From the NCBI RefSeq assembly GCF_029168945.1, contig NC_083602.1, positions 72,436,600 through 72,500,599 on the forward strand: a stretch of DNA of 64,000 bases. The letters run 5' to 3'. The stretch is from Cannabis sativa. Taxonomy: Eukaryota > Streptophyta > Magnoliopsida > Rosales > Cannabaceae. Position 1 is the first letter of the stretch; the number at the start of each line of letters is the position of its first letter. Positions 40,974 to 52,572 of the stretch are shown here, in pieces. The translations under genes were made by a program, and so were the position numbers. A model generated the notes under the pieces. That model ran no database searches, was not told the DNA's origin, and saw nothing but the letters and a program-made list of their open reading frames with translations.

Positions 40974-41800
40974 TCCCTAAACTTTTGAGCGTAATTAACG
41001 AGTATTTCTCCAAAGTTTTATCTTTCTTCTGATAAGTCAGCTATGCTCCATTTATCTTCAATCATAAAGAACTTTGCACAAAATTGAGAGACCATGTCGT
41101 CCCAACTCCTTATACTCCCTGATGGCAAACTCCTGTAGCAAGAGTATGCTCGATCAGTGAGAGACTGTGAAAATTCTCGGATTCTTAATTCAAAATCATG
41201 CACATAAATACCCAAATCATCTATAAATTGAATGATATGTTCTTTGGAATTGCCCAATTTCCCATTGTATTTTCGAAATACTGGACTCATGTAACTGCGA
41301 GGGTAAGGTTTGACCGCAACTTCCACAAGGTAGGGTGGATGAAAGTCGATGGAAGTTACCGATGACGATGATTTATCCCTTTCGGTTTTAAGGAGACCAA
41401 TAAATTCATCTTTTGTGACGAACTCAGAGGAAGACCAAGCCTCTTCACCAATCCTTTCAACAATCTCAGAAGTTCTGATTCCTCGAACATTATCATGTGT
41501 CGCCGGAGTTTGTTGTTGAACAGTATGTACTTGCCTTATCAAAGATTCATTTATTGCACGTTCTTCAGGTAAGCTGCTCCTTTCAACAGATGCTTCTTGG
41601 TGTGTCTGTGGTAGAAGCAAACTCAGTAGCTGCATCATGCCATCTTGGGCCTTTTGGAGCTTTTCCAATCTGGATAACACAACCTCATCTGTGCTCGTCG
41701 GATTTGTATTATTGTTATTGTTGTTGTTGTTATCATTTCACAAGGTATCTGTTCAGATCCGACTGTCTGGCTCTCGAGTATCAGAGACAGACATTTTGAT

Positions 41801-42521
41801 TTAGATGAGAGAACAGAATTCCCTTTTTTTAAGTGAACGAATTGAGTGTTTTCCTTAGTATATCTATATAAGTATATTTATTGATATATATATATATATA
41901 AGTATATATATGAACTATTTAAAGAAAATGCTCCCCATCATAGTCGCTAAAATATTTAGGGGTTCTAGCTAAACATTTAATTATAAATATAAAATAAATA
42001 AATAAATAAATAAGAGCTTATGATATAAGGGAAAAAAACAAGAAAATACAAAAAAGGAAAAAAAAATTACAAAAATACTATGGGTCGGCCCATTAAATAT
42101 TTATACAGCCCACATACAAATATTTACAAAAATACCACATGCTCTAAACCTTAAGCCGCACGGAACGAACGATGAAGATGAACATACCTTGATCGTTTCA
42201 AATCAGCAAAACAACTAAAATGAAACCGAAACGAGGGAAATACAACCATTAATTCTGGCAAAATCAACTGAAAAAGAAGACCTGCAATGATCTAAACAGA
42301 AATTTACAAAAAAAAAAAAAACTAGAAAAACTAGGAAGAAACTGAAATTATACAATTATTTTCGGTTTTATTCGATCAAAACAACTCCCCTTAATATCGA
42401 AATCTAGATTCATGAAATGTAGATCTGTAACAAACAGATCTGGAGCTCCCCCCGAATCCAAAACAAGGTATGATGTGAATTTTTTTTTTTAAAAAAAAAC
42501 CTCATAAATAATAGATCTACG
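41801..42521. other. AT-rich leader/flank, no gene
   Basis: Left flank of the TR-GAG insertion, ending in its target duplication CTACG. It includes a short TA repeat (41885-41910) and A-runs, and may be the 5' leader of the gypsy remnant. Confidence 0.4.
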
Positions 42522-44051
42522 TGATAACTCTATGTTATAGAGTTAATTTTTATGCTTTTAAACTAAAGTATTGTGAGGAGAGTAGTGAAAATGTGTTTAT
42601 TTTGCTTAATTTTAATTAGTTTTAGTGTTATTTTCTATTTAGTAATCTAACCTTTAAGTTTTGTAAATATTGATATTGTTGGGTGTGTTTTTCCAATTAA
42701 CTGTGCTTATTTTGTTGAAAAAGGAGGAATTAAATTGATAGGTAAAAGAAAAAGAAGCAAGGAAGAAAAGGAGCACAAGTTTGGACGGGCCGGTCTTTGA
42801 AAGCAATGCTAAAGCAATGCGAAGTGGAATTCGGCATCTGGCGTTGACGTGGAAACACGAATTTCACTTATCCACCTCAGCAACTTCGGTCCAGTCACTC
42901 AAATTGCACCAAATCGACGTGGAAGAAAGGGGTCTAACCCTAGTGGGCCAAAGTGGAAAAGTTTGGGCTTCTATTTTGGGGTATGAAGTTTGTACCCTAA
43001 AAACCCAACAACAAAAGAGAAGGAAAAGGGAGTACACCATAATCATCTTCATCATCTTGTATGTACAGTACGGGGCAGCTGCCATTTTTTCTATGGAGGA
43101 GCTTTAATTGCAGCAGGAAGTACAACAAAGAAGAAAGAAGAGGGGACCAAGCCTAGTGTTTGAATTTTCTTTTACCCTTTCTTGATAGTCTTCTTTATTT
43201 TTCTCTTTGTTATTGTTGTTTGTACTTAGTATTCAAAACTTCTTGAGATTGTAAATTTGGGCAGCAACCATGGATGAAGTATTTTTAGCTTGGATTTTAT
43301 CTTTTTATTTGAATATGAGCTAAGCTTTTGAGGCTTGAATGACTATGAACTTCTAAGTTGGGTATGATTAAATTTTAAGCTTACTTTAGTATTTTTTTGC
43401 CTTTGTTCATTCAAGTGAGTTTCATTTTAATTGATTGTTGTTTTTTTGGCCATGAATAACAATTTGCTAAGCTAGATCTTGTACTGGAAAGGCTAGATCT
43501 AGTAGTTCAACTTGAATGAAGCAAGTGAAAACCTAGATTTAGGCTTTTCTTTGTAAGTGGATAGGAATATTTCATTTACCTTGCATAACTTACCAAATGA
43601 ATGCTTGAATGGTGTCCTGCTTCTTTGGTTTGATATAGGAATATATTGAGCTTAATGGTAGGATTAAAGTTGTGAGTGTTGGAAAATTCTCACAAACCTA
43701 GAGGAATTTGTTGTTATCTCTGTGCAGAATGCTAAAGTAATGCTGAACCAATGCCGTATTTGTAAAAACTGTTAGAAGGAATTAGTTATTCAAGCCATTT
43801 TTGCCATATTATATTTTTTATCTTGCAAACAATTTTTCTAGCAGCAGTAGTTTTAATTTTAGCAAGTTTAATTCTTGTCAATTTTAATTTTGAATCATTA
43901 CTCAACTATTTACATATTATTTCTTTTTATTTTAAGTTGTAATTAGTTGATTTTATATCAAACTTTGTTTGCAATCCCTGTGGAGACGATCTTACTTATC
44001 ACTTTATTACTTGTGTAGTCGCGTATACTTGCGTATATAATTTTCACAACA
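42522..44051 (+). repeat. 5' LTR of the TR-GAG element
   Basis: 1,530 bp, tgataactctatg...ttttcacaaca. A short frame (73 aa) antisense in both LTRs is a by-product of their similarity. Confidence 0.95.
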
Positions 44052-44052
44052 A

Positions 44053-44070
44053 GTTTTGGCGCCGTTGCGC
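44053..44070 (+). promoter_or_regulatory. Primer-binding site of the TR-GAG element
   Basis: GTTTTGGCGCCGTTGCGC follows the 5' LTR. TGGCGCCGTTGCC-like sites are characteristic of Athila/Tat-type gypsy elements. Confidence 0.8.
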
Positions 44071-44185
44071 AGGATTGAAACTAAAAATTGTGTATTATCA
44101 ACTATTTTGCAATTTATTTTACGGTTTAAGGTTTTAATCCTATTTTGGTGCGCTGAATTTTTCTTTTTCAGGTGTAATCTAGTGT

Positions 44186-45864
44186 ATGAACGAGCAAGAA
44201 GAAGACCTTGAACTTGCTCCTATTGACCCCGAAATTGAACGCACTTTTAGACAAAGGAGGAAGGAACAAAAGGCTAAAAAACGCTGCAATATGGCCGATG
44301 GGTTTGAAATTGGAGGTGCTCATAATGAAGCCAATCCTATTGCTTTGGCCGATGATAGAGCCCGAGCAATAAGAGAGTATACGCCCCTATGTTCAATGAG
44401 CTAATCCGGGTATTGTGAGACCCGAAATTCAAGCACCTCACTTTAAGCTCAAGTTTGTCATATTCTAAATGATTCAAACGGTTGGTTAATTTAGCGGGTT
44501 ACCAACTGAAGATCCTCATCTCTATATTCGCTCATTTTTGGAGGTGAGTGATTTTTTCAAGCTACAAGGAGTAAGTGAAGAGGCTTTAAGATTGAAGTTG
44601 TTCCCATTTTCCTTGAGGGATCGGGCTAGAGCATGGCTTAATACTCTTCCTCCCGATTCGGTGACTAATTGGAATGACTTGGCTGAAAAATTCTTGAGAA
44701 AGTACTTTCCTCCAACAAGAAATGCAAAGTTTCGAAGCGAGATCATGTCTTTTCAACAATTGGAAGACGAGACTACTAGTGATGCATGGGAAAGATTCAA
44801 AGAGTTGTTAAGGAAGTGCCCACACCATGGTATTCCTCATTGTATTCAACTTGAGACATTTTACAATGGTCTCAATGCGGCCTCTAGGATGGTGTTGGAT
44901 GCTTCCGCTAATGGAGCCATTCTTTCCAAGTCTTACAATGAAGCTTTTGAGATTTTGGAAAGGATAGCTAGCAACAACTATCAATGGTCAACTAATAGAG
45001 CTCCTACAAGCCGAAAAGTAGCGGGTGTTCTTGAAGTAGATGCTTTGACCGCTCTAACCGCTCAAATGGCCTCAATGACCAACATTTTGAAGAATATGAA
45101 TATGGGAGGAAGTGTACAACCGGCCATTTGCCATTCAAAGGCGTAAATCTCTTGTGTGTATTGTGGTGATGGGCATACTTTTGAAAATTGCCCTTCAAAT
45201 CCAGCTTCGGTTTGCTATGTGGGTAATCAAAACTTCAACCGCAACAACAATCCATACTCAAACTCCTACAATCCGGCATGGAAGCATCATCCGAACTTTT
45301 CATGGGGAGGTCAAGGGGCAAGTTCAAGTGGAGCACAAGGACAAGGAAAGCAATCATTCCCACCGGGTTTTTCTCAACAACCAAGACCTCAACAACCTCA
45401 CCAACCTCAAGGCTCTCAAACTAGTTCTTTGGAGAGCTTAATGAGAAGATTATATGGCCAAGAATGACGCTGTAATTCAAAGCCGGGCGGCATCTCTTCG
45501 GAATCTTGAAGTTCAATTGGGGCAATTGGCCAATGATTTGAAGAATGAACCACAAGGCACCTTGCCTAGTGACACCGAAAATCCAAGAAGAGATGGCAAG
45601 GAACATTGCAAAGCGGTAACCTTGAGAAGTGGAAAAATAATTGAGTCAAATGTGGCTGCAACGGGCGGTAAGAGCCTGCTTCAATCCAAAAGAGGGGGAA
45701 ATGAAGAAAAAACCAAGCAACTTCTTGAAATTCCCCCGAGTAGTTACGGCACATCCGGTCGACGTGCAACGAAAAGTCTTTGCAAAAGCCACCTCTCCCA
45801 TTTCCTCAACGGTTCAAGAAGCAACAAGAGGATGGTCAATTCCGGAGATTTCTTGATGTTCTAA
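44186..45864 (+). pseudogene. Athila-type gag, broken
   Basis: Pieces: 44186-44404 (N-terminal, RTFRQRRKEQKAKKRC), 44538-45146 (retrotransposon gag core: LKLFPFSLRDRARAWL, WNDLAEKFLRKYFPP, WERFKELLRKCPHHG), 45156-45467 (zinc knuckle CVYCGDGHTFENC, then an Asn/Gln/Pro-rich part) and 45454-45864 (SRAASLRNLEVQLGQLA, AVTLRSGK). The second and third pieces share one frame, separated only by a TAA at 45144-45146. Stops between 44404 and 44538 and a frame change near 45460 complete the damage. Confidence 0.88.
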
Positions 45865-46078
45865 AGCGGCTCACATCAATATACCTTTAAAGTGGAAGCT
45901 TTGGAGAAAATGCCAACTTATGTGAAGTTTTTGAAGGATATTTTGATAAAGAAAAGGAGGCTTGGCGAGTTTGAAACGGTCTCTTTGACGGAGGGATGTA
46001 GTGCTAGGTTGAAAAGTAAAATTCCACCCAAATTGAAAGATCCGGCGGCTTTACAATTCCTATTTCTATAGGGGTCGA

Positions 46079-46894
46079 GATGTTGGAAGAGCTCTTTGTG
46101 ACTTGGGAGCTAGTATTAATCTCATGCCTATGTCTATTTTTAGGAAGTTGGGAATTGGAGAAGCAAGGCCAACCACCGTCACTTTGCAATTAGCGGATCG
46201 TTCCATGGCTCATCCGGAAGGGAAAATTGAAGATGTGTTGGTACAAGTGGATAAGTTCATTTTTCCGGCCGATTTCATTATTCTTGACTATGAGGAAGAT
46301 AGGGAAGTTCCAATCATTTTAGGGAGGCCATTTCTTGCCACGGGAAGAACTTTGATAGATGTTGAAAAGGGAGAGCTTGCCATGAGAGCTCAAGATGAGC
46401 AAGCCACGTTCAAGGTTTTCCATCCCATACGTGCTCCGGATGCAATAGGAGCATGCTTAGCAATTGGAGATATGGATCCTAACATGGTTGAGGAGTCCAA
46501 ATTCAAAAATAGTAAGAAGGTGAGAAGAAGATTCCCCTTAAAGAAATTGCTAAGGATCACGAGCCGCAAAGTAAAGACAAAACATCATTTGACCACTAAA
46601 AAACCACCCAAAAAGAAGAGAAAGAAAAAGAAGTTTAGTAGAAAATTTTGGTCTCAAATGTTTGAAGTTGGGCAACAAGTGATTTTTGCTAACTCTTTAA
46701 CGAAGGCTACTCATGGACGACTAGATTCAAGGTGTGATGGATCTTTCTTGGTGGTGAGAGTGTACCCCGATGGGGTGGTAGAACTACGTGATGCACTTTC
46801 AAGAAGAAAATTTTTGGTGAAAGGCCAAGGAGTGAAGTTTGGGGGTGGTGAGGGTGATCGAGCAAAGACCTCCATCACATTGGAAGAGGCTTGA
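46079..46894 (+). pseudogene. Aspartic protease joined to a C-terminal pol tail
   Basis: The protease active-site region reads CDLGASINLMP, followed by DFIILDYEEDREVPIILGRP and ATGRTLIDVEKGEL, the Athila protease pattern. After about residue 190 a lysine-rich stretch leads straight into FWSQMFEVGQQVIFANS, SRCDGSFLVVRVYPDGVVEL and KGQGVKFGGG. This resembles the far C-terminal end of an Athila polyprotein, after the integrase. The intervening RT, RNase H and integrase core (several kb in a full element) are missing without a frame break, so one 264-codon frame runs through. It could be a selected product or a chance in-frame deletion. Confidence 0.75.
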
Positions 46895-48996
46895 GGAAGA
46901 AGGGTCTCGGGTTGTCATGGCTTTAGTGAATCACATTTGGGCAACCCAAGAGCGGAGGAACAAGATTATATTTAGTTATATATATGCTATGTAATAAGTT
47001 TGGGGTGTGCCACCCCTTGAAAAAAAACATATATGTATTTACAATTAAGTTTGGGGTGTGCCACCCCTTGAAAAAAAAAGAAAGAAAAAAAAAAAGAAAA
47101 AAAAGAAAAAGAAAAAAAAAAGAGGAAAAGAAGAAAAAGGAAAAAAAAATTAGTATATACATACTTATATAATTACATATATATATAATTTTTAATTTCC
47201 TACATTTACTAATGATTTTCTTTGTAGTGTGGTGATCTTTATTGTCAGTGCAAAGCAAGGAATGACGAAAAAAGGAAATTTCTTTGCCGCAATATGGTGT
47301 GAGCAAATTTGTATGTTGAAGCCGGTAGGTCCCAAAGATGTACAGCATTGGATCAGCATCGCTTCAGCATTTTGAAGCAGAGACTCTAGTGGGGAAGAGT
47401 TCAAATCTTGAGGGAGTTTTCTTTTTTTTCCTTAGTTAAATTGTTATTCTTTGGTTGTGTTTGATTGTTTACTTAGTTTACTTTTATTGTTGTCTTTAGT
47501 TGTGTGAGTAATAAATATTATGTGGATTAGATGTGTATTAATCATGTTGTTTTGTCATGTTTGTTACGTTTTGTTTTAGCTTGCAAATGAGAAAAATACT
47601 GCTTGTATTTTCAGCTTGATTTAGGGTAGCGCTCGATGATGAAAAATATCCATTTCCCTCCATTTGTGGAGTGCCTTGGTTTGTGTGTTGAAAATGCTAA
47701 TTTTAAGTGTTATTTTTGTCCAAATGCTAGCCTATGAGGAATGCTTTCAACAATTGTGTGCTTGTGTTATTCCACCATACCTTGAGTTTTTAGAATAGCT
47801 AACACTTTGAGAGAGTTTAAGCATCTAGAATTAGCTAGTGTAATCCTTGAGGCGAAATCCTAGCGAGCTTTATAACTTAGAAATGATTTAGGCCATCTTT
47901 GGACGTTTGAGCCTTTCTAACCTTCCCTATAAAATCAATTTTTCTCTAGTCACCCAAGTTTGAGCCGTTTAGCCTATTCTTGTTGTGCAACCCAATCATA
48001 CATCTAACGCCAATCCTAATTTGCATTTCCACATATATCCTAACTTAATTGCTCACTTGTCAAGAGCCAAGTTTCACATTAAGTTTGGGGTGAGTGCGGT
48101 GAGTGTAACTTGTGGCGAGCTAATTCAAAGTTATACTTTTAGCCACATTGGGGACAATGTTGGATTGTAAGTTTGGGGTGGGGGAATTAGCTCACAAAGT
48201 ATATGAGTATGAACTTTCAATTAACCTTCTCTTGCTATTTATTATATAAGTATAATATAGTAATAAATGTCTTTCTAATATATGAAAAAAAAAAATCAGC
48301 AATGAAAAAAAAAAAAATACATATGCTTGCAACTAAGTTTGGGGTGTTCCACCCATTTTAGTTCAAAAAAAAAAAAAAGAAGAAGAGAATAAACATAGCA
48401 AGAGAAGTCAATTTTAATATCAAGTACTTGTGAGTATTGAATTAGGGAAGAGGGTCAAGAGAAAAAAAAATTTAAGGAAGAGACTCGGCTTTTGACAAGT
48501 GAAGTGGTTAGGTGTTGAGCTAGCTTAAATACATCCTATACCATACCCTAACCCAAGCCTAACATTCAAGCCTAGTCAAGTCCTTTTGATCTAAGTTGCA
48601 AAGCTAAGCTACATTAGTGGAGAGGATTGCACTAATTCAACTTATGGAAGCAAACCTTTAAACTTGAGGATCAAAGGTGGTTGTTATAGAAATTCAAGTT
48701 GTTGGTGGGAAGTATTTGCACACTTATTTGATCGAATTACTCTTGATAAGTTTTAAGGACATAAATAGCATGCAAAATTCTGTTGAAACACACAAGTTCG
48801 AGGCATATTCACTACTACCAATTACATTTCCATTTCATCTAATTCTGAGAGCAAATTTTGTCCCTAAACCAAGTGTGAAAGAGCAAGATTTTCTCTACTG
48901 CAAGCGTGTTAGTGTCGCTGTCATTTTCTGTTCTTATTGTTTAGTTCTTTGTGTTTTTCATTACTCGAGGACGAGCAATACTCTAAGTTTGGGGTG
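46895..48996 (+). other. Long 3' non-coding region with repeated polypurine-tract-like motif
   Basis: The 13-mer TAAGTTTGGGGTG occurs at 46995, 47046, 48080, 48168, 48334 and 48984; the last abuts the 3' LTR and is the polypurine tract. The first two are followed by a hairpin GGGGTGTGCCACCCC and an A-run; the fifth has a weaker version. A purine-rich A/G stretch lies at 47068-47145. No gene. Confidence 0.9.
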
Positions 48997-50532
48997 TGAT
49001 AACTCTATGTTATAGAGTTAATTTTTATGCTTTTAAACTAAAGTATTGTGATGAGAGTAGTGAAAATGTGTTTATTTTGCTTAATTTTAATTAGTTTTAG
49101 TGTTATTTTCTATTTAGTAATCTAACCTTTAAGTTTTGTAAATATTGATATTGTTGGGTGTGTTTTTCCAATTAACTGTGCTTATTTTGTTGAAAAAGGA
49201 GGAATTAAATTGATAGGTAAAAGAAAAAGAAGCAAGGAAGAAAAGGAGCACAAGCCGGGGGCCGATTCTTTGAAGCAATGCTAAAGCAATCTTGAAGTGA
49301 ATTCGGCATCACAGCGATGACGTGGAAACACGAATTTCACTTATCCACCTCGGCAACTTCGGTGGTCACTCAAATTGCACCGGCCGAGTGACGTGGAAGA
49401 AAGGGGTCTAACCCTAGTGGGCCAAAGTGGAAAAGTTTGGGCTTCTATTTTGGGGTATGAAGTTTGTACCCTAAAAACCCAACAACAAAAGAGAAGGAAA
49501 AGGGAGTACACCATAATCATCTTCATCATCTTGTATGTACAGTACGGGGCAGCTGCCATTTTTTCTATGGAGGAGCTTTAATTGCAGCAGGAAGTACAAC
49601 AAAGAAGAAAGAAGAGGGGACCAAGCCTAGTGTTTGAATTTTCTTTTACCCTTTCTTGATAGTCTTCTTTATTTTTCTCTTTGTTATTGTTGTTTGTACT
49701 TAGTATTCAAAACTTCTTGAGATTGTAAATTTGGGCAGCAGCCATGGATGAAGTATTTTTAGCTTGGATTTTATCTTTTTATTTGAATATGAGCTAAGCT
49801 TTTGAGGCTTGAATGACTATGAACTTCTAAGTTGGGTATGATTAAATTTTAAGCTTACTTTAGTATTTTTTTGCCTTTGTTCATTCAAGTGAGTTTCATT
49901 TTAATTGATTGTTGTTTTTTTGGCCATGAATAACAATTTGCTAAGCTAGATCTTGTACTGGAAAGGCTAGATCTAGTAGTTCAACTTGAATGAAGCAAGT
50001 GAAAACCTAGATTTAGGCTTTTCTTTGTAAGTGGATAGGAATATTTCATTTACCTTGCATAACTTACCAAATGAATGCTTGAATGGTGTCCTGCTTGCTG
50101 GTTTGATATAGGAATATATTGAGCTTAATGGTAGGATTAAAGTTGTGAGTGTTGGAAAATTCTCACAAGCCTAGAGGAATTTGTTGTTATCTCTCATGCG
50201 AGAATGCTAAAGTAATCTTGAACCAATCTTTTGTCAGGCGCGTAAAAACCCGACTAGAAGGAATTAGTTATTCAAGCCATTTTTGCCATATTATATTTTT
50301 TATCCGGCAAACAATTTTTCTATGACGATAGTTTTAATTTTAGCAAGTTTAATTCTTGTCAATTTTAATTTTGAATCATTACTCAACTATTTACATATTA
50401 TTTCTTTTTATTTTAAGTTGTAATTAGTTGATTTTATATCAAACTTTGTTTGCAATCCCTGTGGAGACGATCTTACTTATCACTTTATTACTTGTGTGAC
50501 TGCGTATACTTGCGTATATAATTTTCACAACA
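48997..50532 (+). repeat. 3' LTR of the TR-GAG element
   Basis: 1,536 bp, nearly identical to the 5' LTR over long stretches, but with dense differences in a few short patches (near 49254-49320, 49355-49400, 50195-50260 and 50300-50330). Confidence 0.95.
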
Positions 50533-50537
50533 CTACG

Positions 50538-52011
50538 TTATATACAGTTGCATTTTGGTTGATTACTGGTTTCCAATGTAAAATATATTTTTTTTTAAAA
50601 AACACAATAAGAAGAGCGAATTCGAATTAAGGGACAACAAGTTACGTATAAGTCTGATTATTTTTTGTTTTGGTTACATTATCGTTTTATGATAGTTTAT
50701 ATATTATGCAAGTAGCGAAACAATAATAAAACTACAAAAAAACTGTAAAGAAACTAAAATACAGAAAAAACTCTTTGAACATCAACATCCATGATAAATC
50801 AAATTATTACCCATTGATGACATAAAAATGGACATGAAACAACTAGACAAAAACATATTCCAAAAAAAAAAATACATACAGAACGTGTTTACACTATTAA
50901 AAAACTATGGAAAAAAAAAACTTATACAAACTGAGAATAGATTAAATGAAGAAACTGAAATGAAAAAGAATAAAACATCTAGAAAAACAAAAACAGAAAA
51001 AAAAAAAAAAGACAACAAAATGAAATAGAAATTAAGACTAAACAAACGAAAATGAAAAACCCATAAAAAGAACAAATAAATTAAACTAAAAAATTAGAAG
51101 CCCTAGAAAACTAAATAAAACCAAACGAAATGCTAATATGAAAAACCTAGAATATTAAAATCGAAAAACACAAGACACACAAATGGCAAATACAAACAAA
51201 TTTCAAATAGGGGCGAAACTAAAAAGAAACTAAAATCAAACCTTATACCGAAGACCAACTCCATCTTGATCATTTTTTGAGCATCATCTTGAGGAATTTT
51301 TTCATGGGCAGCCACTTTTGATTTCTTCTTTAGAGGAGCTCGCCCACGTTTCGACAATGGAGGAGAAAAATCAAAGTCATCCTCCTCAACAACAGGTCGT
51401 TTACCCTTGTTTCTATTAGCTAAAGATTTCAACCCCATTTTAGAACTTTTTTATTGAGCAGGGGAAGAAGTTGATGAAGAACGAGTTACAACCATATTTA
51501 TATATGGATTAAGAGAAAAATAGAAAGAGGGAAAACAGTTATGGGATTCGGTTAATGGGAGTTGAAAAAAAAATTGAAGAACAAAAAGAAGAGGGAAAAT
51601 GGAGTTGGGATCATGGAGAAGGAAGTGTTCAGCTATGGAGGTTACTATTTAAAAAAAAAAACTGAAAAGAAATGGAAAATAAAAGGAAAAAGAAGAGAAA
51701 AAGGAGAAAAATGATGTATAGAGTGATTGATGTAATACATCAATCATTAACGTGTCAAAAAGGTTGAATTGTGTATGCATGTGGTAAAAATATAATAAAC
51801 TTAAAGAAACGTGTACAAATGTTGAGCTAACCGTGTGGTGGTATATGTGTAATAAAATTAGCATTTTGTATTTTTAGTGTAAAAATTTCATGATATAATG
51901 CGCAATAAATAATTATAAACCTAATATAAATTATATAAATAAACGTAATTATAGCATAATATGTATATAAATAAACGTAATTATAGCATAATATATATAT
52001 AAATTATAAGC
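50538..52011. other. AT-rich flank with an unrecognised short frame
   Basis: It continues the target region of the TR-GAG insertion. Long A-rich runs (50850-51130), a (TA)-rich tract and a short tandem repeat (taaacgtaattatagcataatat at about 51942-52000) are present. Only the small frame listed next is coding-like. Confidence 0.5.
51133..51438 (-). CDS. Unrecognised lysine/arginine-rich short frame
   Basis: 101 aa beginning MGLKSLANRNKGKR, then an acidic patch (EEDDFDF) and SKRGRAPLKKKSK, which looks like a nuclear-localisation type sequence. The last third is hydrophobic and probably non-coding or intronic. In the same frame upstream, after a single TAA, a second Met precedes VVTRSSSTSSPAQ, so the real N-terminus may lie near 51496 and be broken. 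I do not recognise the family. Such charged N-termini are often seen in plant transposon-borne genes, but this is only a suggestion. Confidence 0.25.
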   Translation of the reverse strand: MGLKSLANRNKGKRPVVEEDDFDFSPPLSKRGRAPLKKKSKVAAHEKIPQDDAQKMIKMELVFGIRFDFSFFLVSPLFEICLYLPFVCLVFFDFNILGFSY

Positions 52012-52016
52012 GAAAC

Positions 52017-52572
52017 TGATGAGAATCATGGGGTTTCATCTCAAAACCAATTGACAATAGGAGGAGTAGCCCATTCCTCTTATATATTCTATTATATTTT
52101 CACACATTGGCAATGTAGGACTCTCTAACATCCCCCATCAAGATGGTGGCTATTTTACATGCTCACCATCTTGGACAACTCGATCATAAGCGACTCTTTT
52201 TTTGGCTCACTATCCCTGATCACAAGTGGCTATTTTGCTCTACTTTTTGGATCGGTATTTTGGGTTTTTTGGTGGCTTTTTTTTTTCGCTCACTATCCCC
52301 GAATCACAAGTGGCATTTTTTTGACTTTTTGGCTCTTGCATCAGTTTTTTTTTTTTTAGATTTTTGGTGGCTCTTTTTTTTTGGCTCTACTTCGATCGGG
52401 TTTTTTTTTTTGGGTCGGAAGAGATTTTTTTTTTTTGGTTTGATTTGCTCTGATACCATGATGAGAATCATGGGGTTCCATTTCAAAACTAATTGGCAAT
52501 GGGAGGAGTAGCCCATTCCTCTTATATATTCTATTATCTTTCCACACATTGGCAATGTGGGACTCTCTAACA
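52017..52572 (-). mobile_element. TRIM (terminal-repeat retrotransposon in miniature)
   Basis: Two 114-bp direct repeats (52017-52130, 52459-52572; tgatgagaatcat...ctctaaca) surround 328 bp. TSD GAAAC at 52012-52016 and 52573-52577. On the minus strand the right LTR ends ...TCATCA followed by TGGTATCAGAGC (primer site, 52458-52447). The left LTR is preceded by GATGGGGGA (polypurine tract, 52131-52139). No coding sequence; the inside is made of T-runs and repeated phrases (ggctcactatccc, atcacaagtggc). Confidence 0.9.

Larger units (their letters stand above)
38392..41680 (-). pseudogene. Gypsy gag remnant, split by a copia insertion
   Basis: Right part (41680-41018): a linker, then a gag core (YNGKLGNSKEHIIQFIDDLG, WDDMVSQFCAKFF). 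Left part (38959-38392): the gag continuation (VKMCIKGILDEYR) and a zinc-like CHFHRKINHPTMRC. The two parts join across the 38990-40973 insertion once the duplicated TCCCT is removed. Confidence 0.82.
35041..41800 (-). mobile_element. Ty3/gypsy remnant, Tat/Ogre-like
   Basis: Read on the minus strand: gag (41680-41018, interrupted, then 38959-38392), protease (38304-37479), RT (37466-36447), RNase H (36079-35480) and the start of the integrase zinc region (35293-35069). The order RT-RNase H-integrase marks gypsy, and the second RNase H resembles that of the Tat clade. The integrase core and intact LTRs are missing. A copia derivative (38990-40973) sits within gag. Confidence 0.88.
42522..50532 (+). 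mobile_element. TR-GAG element (Athila-like, non-autonomous gypsy)
   Basis: Complete element: 5' LTR 42522-44051, primer site right after, gag, protease, then a jump to a C-terminal pol-like tail, a long 3' non-coding region, polypurine tract and 3' LTR 48997-50532. TSD CTACG at 42517-42521 and 50533-50537. RT, RNase H and the integrase core are absent. It could move only with enzymes of an autonomous relative. Confidence 0.93.

Noticed and set aside
42864..43085. 73-aa frame found antisense in both TR-GAG LTRs (again at 49341-49559)
   Set aside because: Shared only because the LTRs are copies of each other; no domain, and it ends in non-coding LTR sequence.
47002..47030. Hairpin plus A-run resembling an intrinsic bacterial terminator
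   Set aside because: It lies in a plant retrotransposon 3' region, next to a polypurine-tract motif; bacterial termination is not relevant.
46984..47172. Lys-rich frame over the A/G tract
   Set aside because: Low-complexity purine run; not coding.
52143..52555. Phe-rich and Lys-rich frames within the TRIM
   Set aside because: Caused by T-runs in a 556-bp non-coding element.
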